From contig CP087218.1 of the NCBI GenBank assembly GCA_020912385.1, forward strand, positions 1,612,001 to 1,676,000: a stretch of DNA of 64,000 nucleotides, written 5' to 3'. Below the pieces are notes generated by a model that saw nothing but the letters and a program-made list of their open reading frames with translations, did no database searches and was not told where the DNA came from. The number at the start of each line of letters is the position of its first letter. Within the stretch, counting starts at the first letter, position 1. The stretch comes from Neofusicoccum parvum (lineage: Eukaryota > Ascomycota > Dothideomycetes > Botryosphaeriales > Botryosphaeriaceae). The position numbers were made by a program, and so were the translations under genes. This document shows, piece by piece, positions 45,191-56,363 of this stretch.

Positions 45191-47038
45191 TTAGTGGGAA
45201 TCCTCAGGCGCAGGGCTCGGCTTGTAGTTAGGCAAGTAGTCGAACCAGTCGGAAGCAGGGTTGTATTGGTACGTCTTGAACTCGACGCCGTACGGCTTGG
45301 GCTCGAGCATGTACAGCATGCCGAGCGGGCAGTCTATGTCGGCGACCATCTTGCGGTCAAGGCCAAGGAAGTATGCAAGCAGGACGCGCGCGACACTGCG
45401 ATGCGTCACCAGCAGGCAATGATCCGTCATGCGCTCGAGCTCGACGATGACTGGTCGGATGCGGTTGATGATGTCGAGGTAGCCCTCGCCACCGGGACCG
45501 GGATAACGGTACTGCAACTTGTTCTTCTTGCGTAGCGCGAACTCATCGGCGTACTTGTCCCTGATCTCCTGATACGTCATACCCTCCATGAAACCGGCAT
45601 TGAGCTCGTCCAACATGCGCATCTGTTTGAGATCAAACTCATCCTCATCAAAGTACGAGGCAGTCTGGATCGCGCGCTTCAGCATCGATGTCCACACGCA
45701 GAAGTTCTTCTGCGGAAGCTCATGCTCGGTCAAGAAATACGGGTTCGGCGGCGACATGTCCCCAGGAAGCGGCGGGAAGTGCGAGTTTAGGTTCTTCTCG
45801 CACTGACGGTGTTCCCAGAGCTCGCGCTCAGTGTTAATAAACCTGGTAACGGCCCTAGCGTACCGGTGGCCGTTGCCACTTAGGTCCGAGTCACCGCCGA
45901 TCTTTCCGGCCACGTTATCCATAGACTCTCCGTGTCGCGTGATCCAAATCATGCGTGGTGCGAGGTTGAAGTTGAGAAGGTAGTACACGGCCTGTGCGGC
46001 AATGAACCCTTTAATCTGGTGGGAAATGACCTTCCGGCCAACATCCACCATCTGGACGTAGGCCATGTTGTTTCTTTCCTCGTACTCCCCGAGGGGAACA
46101 TAAGCCTTTTCGTAGATTGCGACTCGCTTCTTGAAATCTTCCAGGGAGGCGACCGGGTCCTTGTCCTTGTAGTCGGGACCAGAGAGCTTCAAGCGCATGT
46201 TCGACTCAAGAAGACGCTCGTCCTTGCAGAGCGACTCCACGAATAACACGTTAAGTTCGGTTCCGCAGTGCTCATGGACTCGGCGCATAATCGCTGCGCG
46301 ACGTTCCAGAGTGCTGTTGGTTGCGTCCATAATGGCGACGGTGCCGGTACCATTGACAAGATAATCGATTGCTTCATCCAGCGTTTCCATGGCGCACTGC
46401 TCGCGGATAAGCGCAGCCTTCCGGTTGGTGGGATCGAAGAAAGCTGCAGTCTGGTCCATCTTCTCGGTATCGGGCAGCTCCTCAGGCGTCGACGCCTTTG
46501 TAAGCTCGGGGAACGCAGCCTCCAAAAATCTCTGGTCCTTCTCTTCCTTCGAGGGTTCTTGCATGTCCTTCGGTGTTTCCTCTTGCGACAACGCGTGGCC
46601 ATTGACCAGAATTTTCGTAGCCAGTTGTGGCGGATCCAGCAGCTGCTTCTGCTCAATTGCGCCCTGCGGAGCAGTGGTCGTGATGCTCTGCTTGCGCACA
46701 GAATCCTCTGGTCGCTTCTCCAAGCCTGGCGACGGCTCTGGGTTGTGGGTGCCTCCACCTCCAGCAGCGACACGGCGGCGCTCTCCGACATTGAAGATGC
46801 GCGCGTCATGCTGCAGCCAGTTCAAGTAGCGTGCCATCTTCTTCGTTATGTAGCTCTTGCCACGGGCCGGCAAGCCGACCATGACAATGAGCAGCTTCGC
46901 GCCCAGATCGCGCTGTGCGATGCGGCCATCTGGCGAGACTTTCGACTTTGTAAGGCCGGGGATATCGAGGGTCGTGGGACGGATGCGCGGGGTGGAGCTG
47001 CCAGAGACGGAGTTCTGGCGGATTGGCGGGCTGTCCAT
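45191..47038 (-). CDS. 6-phosphofructo-2-kinase / fructose-2,6-bisphosphatase
   Basis: Cytosolic bifunctional enzyme setting the level of fructose-2,6-bisphosphate, the allosteric switch of glycolysis. Intronless frame, 615 aa from the ATG at 47038. The kinase half has the Walker A-like GLPARGKS (residues 55-62) and NVGERRR. It is then interrupted by a fungal-type low-complexity insertion of about 100 residues before FFDPTNRKAALIREQCA. Later the kinase has AIMDATNSTLERR. The phosphatase half has the phosphohistidine site ITRHGESMDN (RHG intact), the acid-residue segment ELNAGFMEGMTY and the second His in LLVTHRSVARVLLAYF. With both centres intact it should be bifunctional, unlike yeast Pfk26 or Pfk27. 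An upstream ATG-led frame on the same strand (47242-47658) might be a leader ORF but does not splice in phase to it. Confidence 0.93.
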   Translation of the reverse strand: MDSPPIRQNSVSGSSTPRIRPTTLDIPGLTKSKVSPDGRIAQRDLGAKLLIVMVGLPARGKSYITKKMARYLNWLQHDARIFNVGERRRVAAGGGGTHNPEPSPGLEKRPEDSVRKQSITTTAPQGAIEQKQLLDPPQLATKILVNGHALSQEETPKDMQEPSKEEKDQRFLEAAFPELTKASTPEELPDTEKMDQTAAFFDPTNRKAALIREQCAMETLDEAIDYLVNGTGTVAIMDATNSTLERRAAIMRRVHEHCGTELNVLFVESLCKDERLLESNMRLKLSGPDYKDKDPVASLEDFKKRVAIYEKAYVPLGEYEERNNMAYVQMVDVGRKVISHQIKGFIAAQAVYYLLNFNLAPRMIWITRHGESMDNVAGKIGGDSDLSGNGHRYARAVTRFINTERELWEHRQCEKNLNSHFPPLPGDMSPPNPYFLTEHELPQKNFCVWTSMLKRAIQTASYFDEDEFDLKQMRMLDELNAGFMEGMTYQEIRDKYADEFALRKKNKLQYRYPGPGGEGYLDIINRIRPVIVELERMTDHCLLVTHRSVARVLLAYFLGLDRKMVADIDCPLGMLYMLEPKPYGVEFKTYQYNPASDWFDYLPNYKPSPAPEDSH

Positions 47039-48464
47039 TGTTAGAGTGCGGAGGACTCAGAGGTGGGAAGAGGCTGAAATTGATATATTTGATAAGAGCG
47101 CGGTGCAGCGAAGTCGGACCGAGCGCAATTGTGGGTACAGACGATCTCCAGCCACCAACCATTGGGCCAAGGCCGTGACGTCGTACCAGTTGATGTAATT
47201 GTGGAAATGGTAGGGTGATCGCTCGGGCAGAAGGGGTGCACTTACATCCTGGGACTGCTCGGTGCCGTGGGCATAGGCGTGTCCGAGAGGGCGTGGCCTA
47301 CGCCGTACGCGGCCAACGCATGGTGCAGCTGGGCGCCGGCAGCGCTCGGCGGGAGCTTCAGGTCGTTCTCATGGCCGTCCAGGGACCCAGGGGCGCGGCT
47401 GGAGGCGTTGTGCTGGATGCGCGGGCTCTGGCTCTGCGGCGGTGGACGGACCGGCAGCTGGCGTGGCGAGTGGTGATGGTCGGAGTTCTGCGCGGGGCCG
47501 TCAAGTCGGTAAGGCGGAATGGTGTTATTCATCAGTACGGAGCGGGCGACGAGGCTGTGGGAGGACTGCTTGCGCAGGAGCTTGCTAGGAATGGGAGGGT
47601 TGGTGGTGCGCGCAGGGTGAGGAGCGTGGTGATCAGATATATCCGTAATTAGCGGCATCGCGCAAGGATGCGCAGGAGCGAGTCAAGCGGTGCGGTGATG
47701 TGGCGGTGGGTAAGGCTGAGCCTCACTGGGCCAAGGCCGTTTGCTGTTTGGCCGGTTTGGCACGCTGGCCGAGGGCGACTGGGCGTGCGCGGAGCCGGAC
47801 GAGCGCAAAAGAAAAAGTCTGCGCAGAGGCTGGGCGCCGGGAGCTGCGCGCGGGAGGCGGCGGAGGGGAGTGCGCAGGTGCGGTGCAGCGGCGGGCGCGG
47901 TGCTGGGGGCGAGGGCGAAGCGGCGCCGGGCAGCTGCTGGCTGGGCGACAGAAGGCAGCCTGGGAGCGCGGATGCAGATGGGATTTACATATCTACTGAC
48001 TGTATCGTGACGGGCCGCCTCGCAGGACGCTCAGACGGGGCGGCACGCCAGGACGCCTCCCACCCTGAGCTACGCACGTCCGTCGCCGCTGCAATGAGCG
48101 TGGCATGCTTCGGCTTGGCTGCGAGCTGCTTGCGACACGCCGAAAGCAGGCGGCAGCGGCTGTGCGCTGGAAGGGCTTCCGCCAGCACCGCGACTCCGCC
48201 TTGCGCCCTCCGCGGCCAATCATCCGCCCACGCCCAAGCCGCCGTCGTCCCTCTCGCCGCAACGCTTGATAGCCCGCCGGCCAGGCTGATCCCCGCCCGT
48301 TTGAGCATGTTCCGTGATTGATTCTTGTCAGCGCTGGCGCCCGTCCAAGGGTCGCGGAGTCGTGGGGGAGCCCGAGCCAAGCCCGCCGGCGTTTGTTGAG
48401 GGTTGAGAGCTGAGCAATCCGTCGCATGCGCAGAAGCATAGTCTCCATTTCCCACCCTCCCCGA
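47039..48464. other. Upstream region of the phosphofructokinase-2 gene
   Basis: About 1.4 kb, GC-rich. It includes a 138-codon frame (listed separately). The rest holds only unsupported frames. Confidence 0.45.
47242..47658 (-). CDS. Hypothetical small ORF upstream of phosphofructokinase-2
   Basis: ATG-led frame of 138 aa (starts MPLITDISDHHAPHPARTTN), no family recognised; His/Pro/Ser-rich with a basic stretch (SKLLRKQSSHS). It ends at a TAA that overlaps a strong donor (AT|GTAAGT), about 200 nt before the kinase start codon, in the same direction. That geometry suggests either a first coding exon of a longer product or an upstream ORF in the kinase mRNA. I tested the obvious acceptors (near 47145, 47074 and 47056): each begins in the wrong phase for the kinase frame. 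Composition is less extreme than in surrounding frames. Low confidence that it is translated. Confidence 0.3.
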   Translation of the reverse strand: MPLITDISDHHAPHPARTTNPPIPSKLLRKQSSHSLVARSVLMNNTIPPYRLDGPAQNSDHHHSPRQLPVRPPPQSQSPRIQHNASSRAPGSLDGHENDLKLPPSAAGAQLHHALAAYGVGHALSDTPMPTAPSSPRM

Positions 48465-48929
48465 TCACGTCGAGAGTTTCAACGTCAAGACAAGCAGGGA
48501 CGCGTACGCCGCTACGCTCAGCGCCGTCAGCACCGACACCACGTTGCCGCTGGTCCTGAACTTCTTGCGGTGCAGCCCGTCCTCGCCCACCTCGCTGAAG
48601 AACTGCTTGTTGCCGTGCTGCCGGCGCAGCAGGCTGGTGAACAGCACGCCCGCCCCGTAGACAGCGAAGAGGGCGCCGATCGAGTAAAACTCGGCGGTGA
48701 AGATCTTGAGCACCACCAGCGCGAACGAGAACTGGCCGAGGGCGGTCCGGATGTAGGCGCCCTCGAAGGTTCTCTGCGCGGCGCGGATCTCAACGAGCTC
48801 GTCCGGCGTCAGGATGACGGAGCGGGCGCGGTGGAGGCGCAGGCGGTACCTGTCTGCAGCGTGGCGGCCCTGCCCAGTCACACATGAGCGATACGGGTCC
48901 GTCGGTTTTGGCCTGGCACGGGTGGGCAT
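48465..48929 (-). CDS. DUF202-type small membrane protein
   Basis: Integral membrane protein of 154 aa with the DUF202 pattern: RTFEGAYIRTALGQFSFALVV (family has an RT-x-L-aW-RTaL-like helix), then AEFYSIGALFAVYGAGVLFTSLLRR, a polar loop (RQHGNKQFFSEVGEDGLHRKKF) and a last helix NVVSVLTALSVAAYASLLVLTLKL. Three predicted TM helices. The biochemical role of the family is unknown; fungal members sit in vacuolar or plasma membranes. The start at 48929 is the first ATG in frame; an alternative ATG at about 48940 (MFE, followed by a GTATGC donor) could define a spliced N terminus, so the first 40 residues are uncertain. Confidence 0.72.
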   Translation of the reverse strand: MPTRARPKPTDPYRSCVTGQGRHAADRYRLRLHRARSVILTPDELVEIRAAQRTFEGAYIRTALGQFSFALVVLKIFTAEFYSIGALFAVYGAGVLFTSLLRRQHGNKQFFSEVGEDGLHRKKFRTSGNVVSVLTALSVAAYASLLVLTLKLST

Positions 48930-50166
48930 ACCTCGAACATGGTTGCTATTCGTGGTGTTGAGGCGTCTGCTGTCAAACTTCGGTGGAGACGCGGTGGCTC
49001 TCAACGGACGGCGCTCGTGCGAGTTTCACGTAGAACGATCGCTTATCAGGCCCGTGCTATTGCGGTGCCGTGACTATGACTTGTTCTCAGGCTAGAGTCG
49101 CGATACATCCACAGTCAGCTTCTCCACAGCAAACGTCATGCCATTCGACGCTGAAAAGGTTTTGCGCGACGGCGCCGATGCGGCTGGCGCTCCGTACATG
49201 CCTGAAGATTTCGTCCGGGCGCACATGGCACCGCCGAGACGGGTGCTGTCTGTCCGGACGAAACTCCAGCTCTGTAAGTCTCACAGCAGGCCGGGGCCGA
49301 CAGCCACGGCGGAGCAGCTGCTACGCGGCTCTCTGGCGTCGCGGGGCGGAACGTGGTGGTGGCGGACACGAGCGATCCGGTCCGGGGGCGTACCTGATGT
49401 GCAAAGGGGGCTGCAGGAACGCGCTCAAAGAATTCCTGAGGGTGTAGCGAGTGGGTGAGGACTGTGAGAGAAGCGTTGGAGAAGCTCGTTCGGGGAAATG
49501 GATCGACGCGTTCCGCAGGCGTCGCTGAGCTCCATCACGCCTTACAGTAGCGGGCCATCTTCGTGCCAAGCCTACAACACCTCGGCCTCACTGACGGCTG
49601 CTGTCCAGCCTGCCGTGAGTGGTCGCCGTGCCTGCCTGCCTGTCCTCCTGACGCAGCAGCCAGCCGTGTTCCTGTTCTCTGCCCTGCCGCCCAGTTCGGC
49701 CAGGGTCCAAGCTACTGTGAGGCCGAAGGACTCAACTACTCATGTTTGCGTTTGCAGCGGAGAGGCGACGACAAAGACTGCCACGACAGTCCCTTCACAA
49801 AGCTCTTTCACCACGGCCAGCAATGTGAACCCCACCGCCTCGCTCCACCCGAGTCACTCCCCGCCAACACGTGTACCTCGCTCGTAAAATCTTCCTCGCA
49901 CGCGCTCCACCGCGACGAACACACGCCCGCAGCCAACACGCGACGCGTCTGGTTCCCCACCAGCGCCCGGCTACCCCGCCATCCTGTTCCTCCGCCTTGC
50001 GCTGAGAGCCCTGCCATCCAGGCGCACAATCAAGCAGCTGAAGCAGCTGCTAGGCGGCTTGGACAACAAGCAGGCACTCCGCTCCACCCTCCGGCTCCTC
50101 GAGCAGGCGAAGGCAACGCAGAGGCGGAATAAGGACATTAGAATCAACCTCGAGTTCAAAATTCCA
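48930..50166. other. Intergenic between divergent DUF202 and RNase H1 genes
   Basis: About 1.2 kb. Contains unsupported frames (for example around 49138-49458 and 49563-50132) that overlap one another. The right part, CA-rich, is a plausible long leader of the RNase H1 gene. Confidence 0.45.
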
Positions 50167-51492
50167 ATGGCAAAGGATAAGACGCCGGCTGCCGAGCTGG
50201 CAGGAGAAGCCGAGGAGGTGCGCTCGCAGGCCGCCACGACCAATGCCTCGTCCGGGACCAAGAGGAAGCGTGCCAACGAACCCAAGTTCTACGCGGTCAA
50301 GGATGGGCGCAAGCCGGGCGTTTACAGCAACTACAATGACTGTCTGGCCCAGGTGAAGGGCTTCAAGGGTGCCGTGTGTGCGTTTGCTCTGCTCCTACCG
50401 GCAGGATGCTCCGTCGCATGTTTCGTTAGCTAACTTCCGCGTTCAACACCCAGTCAAGTCCTTTCCTAGCGTCGCCGAAGCGGAAGCCTTTATCTCCGGC
50501 AGTGGCTCGAACAGCAATCCAGAAAAGTTCTACGGCGTGCAAAGCGGGCGCGTCCCGGGCGTTTACACGGACTGGCCATCCGCGCAGAAGCAGGTAACGG
50601 GCTGGACTCGTCCCAAGTACAAGGCCTTCCCCACACGCGCCGAAGCCGAAGCTTTCGTGAAGGACGGCAAGAAGGTCGGTGGCTCGGTTTCCGGCGTCGC
50701 GATTGAGCCCGACGCGCAGTCCGAGACAACGATGGCTAGTAAGAAGGAACCGCCGGCGAAGAAGCAGAAGAAGGGTACGGCAGCTGAGGAAGCAGATTCA
50801 GGTCCGTGGGAGCCCGGCACCGGCCCGTTGCCAGAAGGCACGGAGGACGGCTTTGATCCACGTATTGTGCTGAATCCCGAGACAGGGAAGGTCGAGTGGA
50901 AGACAGACGAGCAGATGGCCGCCACCAAGAAGATGCCTACCGATGACACCAAGGGCGGCGTGCTCAATATCTACACGGACGGTAGCTCGCTTGGCAACGG
51001 CAAGAAGGGTTCGGTCGCCGGTGTGGGCGTCTTCTTCGGTCCGCTTGACAAGAGGTAATGAGCAGACCTATACCTCTCCGCAGCATCACGAAGCTAACGT
51101 CTCTCTACAGAAACGTCTCCGAAGGCCTCGCCGGTCCCCGCCAAACGAACCAACGCGCTGAGCTCACGGCCATCCAGCGTGCTCTCGACATCGCGCCGAT
51201 GCGGCGTGACGTCAACATCTTCACCGACAGCAGCTACTCCATCAACTGCGTGACGGTGTGGTTTATCAGCTGGCGCAAGAACAACTGGGTCACGTCCTCC
51301 AAGAAGCCTGTCGAGAACAAGGACTTGGTCGAAGCCATTGTCTCCCGCATCGAGGAGCGCGAGACGGGCGGCGCCAAGACCATCTTCACATGGCTTAAGG
51401 GTCACGCTGACGATCCTGGAAATGTCGCCGCCGATGCGCTCGCCGTGCAGGGCGCTCGAAATGCGCAGGCGGCGTTGCGCGAAGCTGCTTAG
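50167..51492 (+). CDS. RNH1: Ribonuclease H1 with two N-terminal hybrid-binding (viroplasmin-like) domains
   Basis: Endonuclease degrading the RNA strand of RNA:DNA hybrids (R-loops, Okazaki primers). Exons about 50167-50373, 50459-51054 and 51111-51492, 394 aa. Two hybrid-binding domains: FYAVKDGRKPGVYSNYNDC (about residues 38-75) and FYGVQSGRVPGVYTDWPSA followed by FPTRAEAEAF (about 88-140). After a Lys/Glu-rich linker comes the RNase H fold with its catalytic acids: D in YTDGSS, E in QRAELTAI, D in FTDSSYS and D in NVAADALA. Intron 1 boundaries are uncertain; I chose GTGTGT after codon 69 with an AAG acceptor because it keeps the frame and the domain intact. The ATG at 50167 is the first in frame. 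Nuclear or mitochondrial targeting cannot be decided. Confidence 0.9.
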
Positions 51493-54350
51493 GGAGGGTT
51501 CGGCGACTTTGCTCACTTTGCCCACATCTCTCCGGTAGTCGGCACCTCCACACTCCACTCATCGGGGTTCGGGGAATTCATTTCTCGGGAAAGGGCAATG
51601 CAGGTGAGCAAGCATGGAGGATTCTATTGCTTACTCACCCTTGCACATTCCCCTGCCAATAATTATTGGAGACAGGATTGATTCCAGGATTGCTTTCAGG
51701 CGGCAAGGCGACTAGGCAAAATGCATGTGTGACGAGAAAATGAGATGGGCTAAGCAACACAGGCTCCGGAGAATCGATGGGATTTTTCTTACATACATGG
51801 TCAGCTGGAATGATACCCTCTACTCTTTTTTCGGCTTGTTGTTGTACTTGATCAAGCAAGCCCTCTTTCATTAATCTCCGGTGTCTTGTTGACATTGTCT
51901 CGGCTTTTGGGGGATGACGTCGGAGTCCGGCCCGGCAATCCTTCCCGCATGAGGTGCGACTGTGGTTCGGTGCGGGCGGCTGACGGAAGGGGTAGGTGTC
52001 AGAGATAGGCTGTTTGAGAACACTCTGGCTCATTCCTGGACGTCGTAGCTTCTGTGCTGGACAAACAGGCTTCTACGAAGTACATCAGTTGAAGTACAGC
52101 GATCCGGGGTACTCCGGCGTTGCCTTGTGGAAGCGCCTTTTTCCCAGGATGGTCACTCTTTCCTCGGCCGTCGTATGGCGTCTTTGAACTTGTGCATCAA
52201 AAGACGAATATTGCAATTGCACTTCAGCGAGAATACCTGCTGGCGAAATACAGCAGATTTCAACAATGCTGTCATCCGTCTCTTGCTGGAAATGAATCAT
52301 GCATCCTGGTACTTCCGCGCAGACGTCGAATGTTGAACCTGTCGGCTACCGAGATCGAGTAAACACCATCCTCAAGCCTCAAGCAAGCAGTGGTAGACCT
52401 CCATATCTCCAGGATCACCATAGCAAGCCGCAGGGGCGATCAGAGATGCTGCGAGGAGACTAAATCTGAGACTGCAGTGTTGTGGGAAAGCTCCGGTCGC
52501 CGTTTTGAGGACCACCAATCCTCACATGAAGGCCAGTCTCATGACTGCGGGCGTCACAATTGTATGGCAGCATCGAAAACCACAGGGCTCCCATTTTTCA
52601 GGTGATTGCTGCGTGAGCGAGCGGACAAGATAGCTGACTCTCAGTGTTGCGGCCCCAAGAGGGCAGGGCCGCAGGGCTCTACTTAAGGCTGCCGTTCCGC
52701 TTTTCTGCTTCCACGCTGGAGTGCGGGCAAAGCGTTCAATCAGGTAACTTCTAGATCCACATCGCAGAAATGACTGTCAGCTCTCTTGTGCTTTTGTCTT
52801 CAGCGAAGATGGCCTTACTAATGCTGTTTGGCGTTCTTGTTTCCTTGTACCACGAGGAGGGTGACCCGCCGGGGATGGTGATGTTAGTTAAGTTTGCGCG
52901 ATAGTGATGATCATGAGGATGGAATCATGAAGGTCTGCACCTTGACTTTCAACATTCAAGTGAGGCTTTTAGGCAAGGGTGCGACGCGCTGGAGCGAGTA
53001 AGCTGGAACTGCTACTGTTCTCTGGAGAACCGCTGTGCAGTACCGGGTTCCCACGCTGGGCTGATGCAGCAGTTAGTCTTGCGTTAAATCGCAGCGACCC
53101 ATAATTGGAAACCATGAGTTGATCACAGCAGTGATAAATAGCGTCAATTAAAGGTATAAGAAAGTAGTTTTGAGCTCCACTCCGGTAGTAACTGACAGGT
53201 GAATCAGCGGCACCTGCCACTTAATCATTGCTATCACTGGTATCTTACACAAGCCTGGGTATCACAAGCAACATCCACACCAGATCTAAGGCGGAAATAG
53301 CGTGTTCCTGAAAAGGCGCAGCAGAGAAAATCTTGACCTTCCTCGCCGCTAACATAATTCTACACACTTAGAAGATCTTCGTAGATATATATTGAAGACG
53401 TGTTGAAAAGCTACATACACTAGGGGTTTCTTCCTCTTCTTCTGTGTCGGCTCATAGAGAGATTCATGCGCCTTGTACCAGGCCAATTATTGGAGTACTG
53501 CGCTCTCTTCGAGCAACGGCGTTACTGCTTGCGTAACTCTAAAGGGGAAATTACGCATTATGATCAAAATGTGAAGAACATCACCAATTTACGTACTTAG
53601 TACAGCTCGAAGCCGTTATAAATTGTGTGCCTACCGGCATCTTCGCGCCTGTGCGCCAAAGATGCACAGGTCAAACGAGAGCAAAGCTGTTTGGTTAGAG
53701 CGTTGTCTCAAAAAGCATGAAGTTGGGGACTATAAATCAGAGAAATGGTTGAGAGATCCACGCGTAACACCATTCGGTGCACTCCGAATTGAACGTGGCT
53801 ATTCAAGCTGGAAAGGGAGAAGGCGAAGCTGTCTGCAACGTTTAGGAAAGAAAAGTCCATCTCATGCAACTACAAGTCACCACCGCTGTCTATTATTTCA
53901 GTGACAGATGGTACGAATAGGGAGTTGAAACACGGCATCAAATGGTTTAGATAGATCGACAGATGGACCATTGAGAAATTTGTCCCTGACGTCAGCAGTC
54001 TGGAGAGTATACAGCTTGCTAAACGAGATCACTTGACTAGAAACTGATCTGCACGGTGCTCGCATACTTCTCGTATGCTCCTCGTAGATGCATCGCAAGT
54101 CAGAGGCAGGTACCCTGAAACAGGATCCTCAAATGTGCGCTTTGTTAATCCAATATTTGCCCCTCAAAATGCCGCAGGAGAATTAAACTGCCCGAAGGGC
54201 AACGAATTGCGGTGCAAGCTTGCCATAGCTGAATCAGCATCATGGCCACCGCATATATTGGCCTCTCTTACCTGCTCTTCCCCGTCCACTGGCAAAGTTC
54301 TTCCATCTTCCCATTGTCAATTTGTCACATCTCAGAACACTGCAACCAAC
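51493..54350. other. 2.9-kb intergenic region, no gene seen
   Basis: Separates the housekeeping block from the putative terpene cluster. Balanced composition, short frames only. It could contain decayed gene remnants, but I cannot support any. Confidence 0.5.
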
Positions 54351-55430
54351 ATGTCTGTGTCCATTTCGGAATTGGAGGCTGTCTTCGATCAATTGGTCGA
54401 GGACATACTGGAGCACTACAGACAGTTCAAGGTTCCGGAAAGCGTTTGCATGCAGCTTCGAAGGGTAATATTCCCTTCTTAATCAATTTCAAAGTCAACG
54501 TCAGGGCTAAGTGAATTTCAGAGTCTTTACCACAACACTCTAGGGGGCAAATACACTCGGAGCACGTCCGTCATTGACGCCTGTTCCGTTCTACTGGGCA
54601 AGCTATCAAATAAGCAATTCCTCCAAGCCGCAACCCTGGGATGGGCGATAGAGCTACTGCAGGCCTACCTCATCGTTAACGACGACATCATGGATGGCTC
54701 CACAACACGCCGCGGGCGCACCTGCTGGTATCTGCTGCCGGAAGTCGGCATGAGCGCCGTCAACGACGCCTGCCTCCTCGAATCAGCCGTGTACATCCTG
54801 CTCAAGAAGCACTTCGGCACGCACAAGAACTACCTCAAGCTCATCGAGCTCTTCCACGAAGTCCGGCTGCAGACCGAGCTGGGCCAGGCGTGCGACACCA
54901 CCACGGCGCCGGCAATCAGCATCGCCGAGTTCACGATGGAGCGGTTCCTCTTCATCGCCACGTTCAAGACGGCCTACTACAGCTTCTACATCCCCATCGC
55001 GGCCGCGCTGCTGTTCTGCGACCTGGCCACCGAGAAGAACCTGCAGGCCACAAAGGACATCTCCATCCCCCTCGGCGAGTACTACCAGATCCAGAACGAC
55101 TACTTGGACTGCTACGCGGACCCGGAGGTGCTGGGGAAGGTTGGCACGGACATCCAGGAGGGCAAGTGCACCTGGCTGATCATCCAGGCGATGGCGAACT
55201 GCACCGACGAGCAGCGCAAGGTACTTGAGGAGAACTACGGTAGGAACGGGAAAGAGAACGAGGTCAAGAAAGTATACGAGGATCTGCAGCTCGCGAAGGC
55301 GTACTGGGAGTACGATGCGAAACAAGCCAAGGAGGTTGGAGACTTGATTGCCAACATTGACGAGAGCGATGGCCTGAGGAAAGAGATCTTCAGCGACTTT
55401 TTGAGCAAAGTGTACAAGATCGGCAAGTGA
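54351..55430 (+). CDS. Farnesyl-diphosphate-synthase-like prenyltransferase
   Basis: Class I trans-prenyltransferase of the FPP synthase family, expected to condense IPP with DMAPP/GPP in the cytosol. Exons 54351-54464 and 54522-55430, phase 0, 340 aa (family about 350). First Asp-rich motif DDIMD at residues 92-96 followed by STTRRGRTCWY; SLYHNTLGGKYTRS matches the IPP-binding N-terminal region; the second motif is NDYLD (residues 230-234) in YYQIQNDYLDCYADPEVLGKVGTDI, with Asn replacing the first Asp. Four residues before DDIMD there is Leu where fungal FPP synthases have Phe (AYLIVNDD against AYFLVADD). These changes suggest a diverged paralogue, not the essential ERG20. It lies 3.5 kb before a terpene synthase on the same strand, so it probably supplies the substrate. 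Product chain length is unproven. Confidence 0.88.
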
Positions 55431-56363
55431 GGTCCATGCATGGGGGGTTGGCTTGTTGGATGTGGCAGGTGGGGCAGCTGGAGGCTGGGTAGAGCTGAGC
55501 TTGGGTCAATCACATGTCAACTGGAGAGCTTTGGCAGTCAAGGATTGCGTTACAAGAAACGAATATGATGATGCGAGCCCGTTCTGCAGTTGATTTAAGT
55601 GGTGCTACGCATACGAGTTCCATCCCGCCTCCATGGTAGGGGAATAGAGGCAGCTCCACGTACAATGATGTGCTTTGCCCGGCTGGACGCATAAGACAGG
55701 TGATGGCATGAGGGCATCGCAAGTCCGAGTCAGCGTGCCCGTTTGGGGGGTATAGAGAGCGAGTCAAAATACTTGGACATATGGATAAGGTGGGGAATAA
55801 AGGGATCTTGATCTTCCCGAGAACCGCCGGTTCGGACCGCAAGTGTTGTGTGTACAATGACGCGGACCTGCTTGTTGCACGTCCGGGTCAGCTCTGCCCC
55901 ACAACCCGGTTGAGGGTTAGTCCATAAGGAGAACTGTGTCCAGAGAACCGCCATGATACGGACAGTCCGAGCGAAAATACGTGGCGGCACCCCGCAGCTA
56001 CGGGTCGACTTGGCTACTCAAGTGAGACCCGACGACTCATGGGGCTGGCGATCCTCCAACTGACCTCGGGCGGGTCGAACACTCAACAAGTCAACTGATG
56101 CCTTGCAAACTGGATCTGAACTCGATTGCTACTGTAGTTCCCCTGGCATCTCTCGCGCTTGAAGGCAGAGCATGCCAAGCCTCTTGTCTGTGGTAGCATG
56201 TAAAAGTCACTGGGAGAAACCGGCCACGACATTAAGCAAACCCCCGGCGACGTATGTACTCCACTGCACGCTGATGGCTCGATAAGCAAAGATAACTGGT
56301 CCATAACTGCCTATCATACTTTCTCCATGGCCGCCTTGATATCCTAACCGTCGCTACTTGCTA
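55431..56363. other. Intergenic, no gene seen
   Basis: About 930 bp between the convergent prenyltransferase and ABM-protein genes. No supported frame. Confidence 0.5.

Noticed and set aside
45173..46829. Plus-strand frames antisense to the phosphofructokinase-2 gene
   Set aside because: Shadow frames of a well-supported gene on the opposite strand.
47041..47243. Splicing of the 138-codon upstream ORF onto the phosphofructokinase-2 frame
   Set aside because: The available AG acceptors (near 47146, 47074 and 47056) all begin in the wrong phase for the kinase start MDSPPIR.
53623..53904. 93-codon frame before the prenyltransferase gene
   Set aside because: No family features; composition like the surrounding non-coding sequence.
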